DNA of 64,000 bases from Streptomyces rapamycinicus NRRL 5491 (GTDB taxonomy: Bacteria > Actinomycetota > Actinomycetes > Streptomycetales > Streptomycetaceae). Shown here in pieces: positions 61,421 to 64,000 of the stretch (within the stretch, counting starts at the first letter, position 1; each line of letters starts with the position of its first letter). The translations under genes were made by a program, and so were the position numbers. Location: positions 372,001-436,000 of the forward strand of contig NZ_CP085193.1 in the NCBI RefSeq assembly GCF_024298965.1, written 5' to 3'. Under the pieces are notes generated by a model. That model was not told the DNA's origin and did no database searches. It saw only the letters and a list, made by a program, of their open reading frames with translations.

Positions 61421-62359
61421 TCAGCGCGCTGTGCGTCCGAGCAGTCCGCTCAGCTCATGGGCGAGGGCGACCGAGGCCTCGATCTCGACCTTGCGGATCG
61501 ACACGCTCTCCACGAGGAATCCGAAAGGCATGCCGAGCTTGCGGCAGAAGGCGATCAGATCCCGGGCGTTCGCCAAACAATGCTCGTACGACTCGGCAAG
61601 CGTGTCGTCCGCGTGAAGCAGGGAGTTCTCGAGCCAGCGCGGAACCTCGACTCCGAGCCACTTGAGGAACGCCAGCGTCTTCACCGAGCCGCACACCGAC
61701 AGCGTAAAGAGCACGGGCTTCGGTGCGAGCTGCCGCTCACGGCAAACGTAGTAGTAGTCGGAGACCATGCTCTTGGCCGCGTCGGCGCTGTAGATGACCT
61801 GCGAGATGAAATACGCGCATCCCGCCTCCTGCTTGGTGATCAGCCGCAGATGCTCGTCAGGGCGCTCGGTGATGGCGACGCCACCGAGCAGCAGGTCCGG
61901 ACGGACGTCGCGGCGCAGGACGTGCGCCGTCGACAGGCGCGTATGTATAGCCTTGTCCTTCGAGGACGCACCCACGAAGACCCCGAGCACGCGGTCCGCA
62001 TCGGCCATCCGCAGCCAGGTCCGCAACTCCGCCTCGGTGTACTTGCCGACGCACCGATAGATCACCGCAGGGCGGTTCCACTCGCCGAGATATTCCGCAT
62101 GGTACGCGGCGGGATCCATGGTCGGCAGGTAGGGGAACGGGCGTTCCTCCGGATTGCGGTCGCTCTCGTCGTCGATGTCGTAGAGCGCCAGACCATCCAC
62201 GTTGAGGACGTCCAGCCGCGCCAAGGTGGCCGCGGTGATCTCTCGGATCCGCTCAGGAGCGATACTCAGGCGCGGCGGCGTGATGCCGAACAGAAGGACG
62301 CCGCTCTCGGCGTCAGTCACCAGCGTCCGGAGAGCCATGCTTTCGCTGTGATCCACCAT
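61421..62359 (-). CDS. Methylenetetrahydrofolate-reductase-like protein
   Basis: 312 residues resembling the MTHFR TIM barrel: GVLLFGITPPRLSIAPERIR, GLALYDIDDESDRNPEERPF, VIYRCVGKYTEAELRTWL, LGGVAITERPDEHLRLITKQ, AGCAYFISQVIYSADAAKSM. The catalytic Glu of the FEFFPP motif is Gly here (FGITPP), and the flavin loop is not typical, so it may be a non-canonical reductase or a folate-binding enzyme of other function. It is separated from the radical SAM gene by an IS256 copy. Confidence 0.72.
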   Translation of the reverse strand: MVDHSESMALRTLVTDAESGVLLFGITPPRLSIAPERIREITAATLARLDVLNVDGLALYDIDDESDRNPEERPFPYLPTMDPAAYHAEYLGEWNRPAVIYRCVGKYTEAELRTWLRMADADRVLGVFVGASSKDKAIHTRLSTAHVLRRDVRPDLLLGGVAITERPDEHLRLITKQEAGCAYFISQVIYSADAAKSMVSDYYYVCRERQLAPKPVLFTLSVCGSVKTLAFLKWLGVEVPRWLENSLLHADDTLAESYEHCLANARDLIAFCRKLGMPFGFLVESVSIRKVEIEASVALAHELSGLLGRTAR

Positions 62360-62696
62360 GCCGCGGAAACTAGCAGCTCATCCACCAGGCGGTAGGCAAG
62401 CATCACTCTGTGAGACCGGATCCGGTGACGCCCCGCCCGAGGAAGCCACGGCAACAAACGCCTCCTGGATCAGGAAGCCGTCGCAAGACCCTTGACGACA
62501 TCACTCGTTCCCGTACGAAGCCCGACCGCTGCTGGTCAGATCCACAGGGTTTGACAATAACTCCGGATCCTGCGGATGCCGGTGACTTCGCCAATCACGA
62601 TGGGCCCCCTGGGCTGGTTGGAGACCCGATCGTGGCGCAGCCGACCAGGACCTCGTTACCGCATACGCGGACGCCCCAAGACGTCCGGGGACGTTT
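62360..62696. other. Gap without a supported gene
   Basis: A plus-strand frame reads RKPRQQTPPGSGSRRKTLDD and TKPDRCWSDPQGLTITPDPA, but it has no ribosome site and resembles nothing I know. A minus-strand frame is equally unsupported. Possibly a remnant. Confidence 0.3.
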
Positions 62697-63389
62697 TCAC
62701 CATCGGGCGAAGCTCGCCAGGATCTCAAGGAGACCAGCCGTGTCCGACAGGTCCGGAAGGACCACGGGTGCTTCGGCAACCGTCAGCTCTTCCTCGCTGT
62801 GGATACCGGAGGCGACTGCGATGATCCCTGAGCCTGTCGAGAGAGCTGCCTCGACGTCCCGCGGCGTATCACCAACCAACACCACAGGCACCTCCCCCCG
62901 CACACCGCGGAGTTGGTGGACACGGCCTCGGGCGACAGCTACAAGGTCAGAGCGCTGTACGGCATCCTCCCCATAGGCGCCTACGGACAGGTCCAGCAGT
63001 GGGTCGAGTTCGAAAGCTGACAGCTTCACACGGGCGTTGGCCGCGATGTTGCCGGTCAGAACGGAGGAGATCCAGCCCTCCCGCGCCGAGACGGCCTTCA
63101 GGACATCGCGCACACCGGGCAACGCCGTCCCCCGTGCGCGAAGGTCGTCGAAGCGCTCCTCCCCGGCATGAGCGAGGGCAGCCTCTATGGCAGTCCAGTC
63201 CGGGACGGGCAGTCGGTGCCGGCAGAACATGTCACGCATGATCAGACGATCCGTACGCCCTTCAGTGCGCGCCGCCTCGGCCGGCGGGAATCCCGACAGC
63301 GCCGTGAAGGCGCCGGCGTAGGTCTCCTTGCTCACCCCTGCGTTGTCGATGAGCGTGTGGTCGATGTCCCACAGGACGATGAGCCGCAT
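62697..63389 (-). CDS. HAD-superfamily phosphatase, phosphoglycolate-phosphatase-like
   Basis: 230 residues. Motif I RLIVLWDIDHTLIDNAG, motif II GWISSVLTGNIAAN, motif III near the Lys/Arg helix (QRSDLVAVARGRVHQL) and motif IV VPVVLVGDTPRDVEAALSTG are all present, with a C1 helical cap. Substrate likely a small phosphate ester. ATG 63389 is chosen because the family starts at motif I; an ATG at 63467 would add an unrelated leader. Confidence 0.87.
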   Translation of the reverse strand: MRLIVLWDIDHTLIDNAGVSKETYAGAFTALSGFPPAEAARTEGRTDRLIMRDMFCRHRLPVPDWTAIEAALAHAGEERFDDLRARGTALPGVRDVLKAVSAREGWISSVLTGNIAANARVKLSAFELDPLLDLSVGAYGEDAVQRSDLVAVARGRVHQLRGVRGEVPVVLVGDTPRDVEAALSTGSGIIAVASGIHSEEELTVAEAPVVLPDLSDTAGLLEILASFARW

Positions 63390-63486
63390 ATCGCCAGCGT
63401 AAAGACGACGGTTGTGGTTCAGGCCCATCGAAGTGGCCCCATACCGAGCTTGCCCGCTCCTGGCCACCTGGGCTTGTATAGCCTGT

Positions 63487-64000
63487 GTGAACGAGCGACT
63501 TCACTCCGTACTCGCCCAGCGCGATGTTTCGCCCGAATCGCTGGCCGAAGTCTGCGAGGTAGACGCCAAAACCGTCAGCCGCTGGCTCAGCGGGCGCGTA
63601 CCGCACCCGCGGCACCGTTTCCGTGCCGCTCAGCACCTACGCGTGGAGGAGACATTCCTCTGGCCCGTGGCGAAGTCCCGCACCGGCCAATCCGGTGTCG
63701 GGGTAGGCATCGAGCTCGTAGGCACTTATCAGAACCGGGCCGGTGTTCCGCGGGACGTGTGGCTCTCCCTGTTGCAAGGAGCGCAGGAGCAGATCGACGT
63801 CCTCGTCTTCTCAGGCACGTTCTTTGCCCAGTCCAATCCATATGTCGCCAAGATGCTCACCGAACGCGCCTCTGTCGGTGTCCGAGTGCGCCTGTGTTTC
63901 GGCGACCCGCGGGGGCACGCGGCCGCCATCCGAGGCCGCGAAGAAGGGATCGGCAACACCCTGGCCGCTAAGATCCGCGCCTCTCTCACCTACTACCGCG
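63487..64000 (+). CDS. XRE-type helix-turn-helix protein with PLD-like domain, partial
   Basis: 171 residues to the right edge. The helix-turn-helix is VSPESLAEVCEVDAKTVSRW followed by LSGRVPHPRHRF; then a domain typical of Streptomyces relatives: VGVGIELVGTYQNRAGVPRD, QIDVLVFSGTFFAQSNPYVA, VGVRVRLCFGDPRGHAAAIR, a phospholipase D-like fold that often lacks the catalytic HKD. GTG at 63487 has no ribosome site; TATA-like bases at 63477-63480 just before it suggest a leaderless transcript. Confidence 0.78.
   Translation, partial: MNERLHSVLAQRDVSPESLAEVCEVDAKTVSRWLSGRVPHPRHRFRAAQHLRVEETFLWPVAKSRTGQSGVGVGIELVGTYQNRAGVPRDVWLSLLQGAQEQIDVLVFSGTFFAQSNPYVAKMLTERASVGVRVRLCFGDPRGHAAAIRGREEGIGNTLAAKIRASLTYYR

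Overview
The window is high-GC DNA from an actinomycete, most likely a Streptomyces or close relative. Evidence: G/C-biased third codon positions, GTG and TTG starts, stop/start overlaps of the ATGA/GTGA type, and Streptomyces-typical families (HxlR, XRE, SUKH, PDR-type reductases, many IS types). Numerous truncated and frameshifted genes plus at least eight insertion-sequence traces suggest an accessory chromosomal region rather than the conserved core. I recognised no tRNA, rRNA, riboswitch or CRISPR array.

Layout. 1-9.3 kb: a TetR tail, a secreted lipoprotein peptidase, a SnoaL-like protein, a 1119-residue molybdopterin oxidoreductase fused to its own FAD/NAD/2Fe-2S reductase, a nucleotidyltransferase, a Rossmann-like small protein, and decayed HAD, IS5 and IS21 fragments. 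9.5-20.1 kb: a LacI-controlled divergent locus. On the minus strand lie lacI, an M20 deacylase and a CehA/McbA-type PHP metallohydrolase. On the plus strand lies a tightly coupled eight-gene operon: BtpA/SgcQ barrel, PfkB kinase, sugar-type ABC importer (three genes), phosphotriesterase-like hydrolase, glutamine-amidotransferase-like protein, TenA-like protein. Two near-identical LacI-type operators flank the divergent start region. The substrate is unknown; this is one of the two best candidates for an undescribed pathway.

20.1-28.9 kb: an AbiEii-type pair (frameshifted), then the glyoxylate-to-glycerate route (glycerate kinase, allantoicase remnant, gcl, glxR, hyi, AtzF-C-like protein), divergent from a DUF3311/sodium-solute symporter pair, with palindromes placed on both promoters. 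28.9-36.2 kb: MFS/HxlR and LysR/MFS divergent pairs, a SUKH protein, a TnpB element with a deleted N-terminal region, a DUF1989 protein. 36.3-41.4 kb: integrase and excisionase, a 2.47-kb IS630-like transposon with perfect 32-bp ends carrying a MerR regulator and a small acidic protein, and a frameshifted IS5-type transposase.

41.8-46.4 kb: GNAT/LysR divergent pair, then an XRE-TPR regulator coupled to a TIR-domain protein whose linker holds a motif resembling bacterial amyloid signalling (RHIM-like) sequences; an IS ends inside the TIR gene. 46.4-56.7 kb: an aromatic-acid type catabolic cluster (AMP ligase, FAD hydroxylase, flavodoxin, alpha/beta hydrolase, VOC dioxygenase, P450 plus PDR reductase, AraC and TetR regulators). 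56.9-64 kb: a broken sensor-LuxR gene, an ISAs1 element whose end truncates a radical SAM gene, an IS256 transposase, an MTHFR-like gene lacking the usual active-site Glu, a HAD phosphatase, and a partial HTH gene at the right edge.
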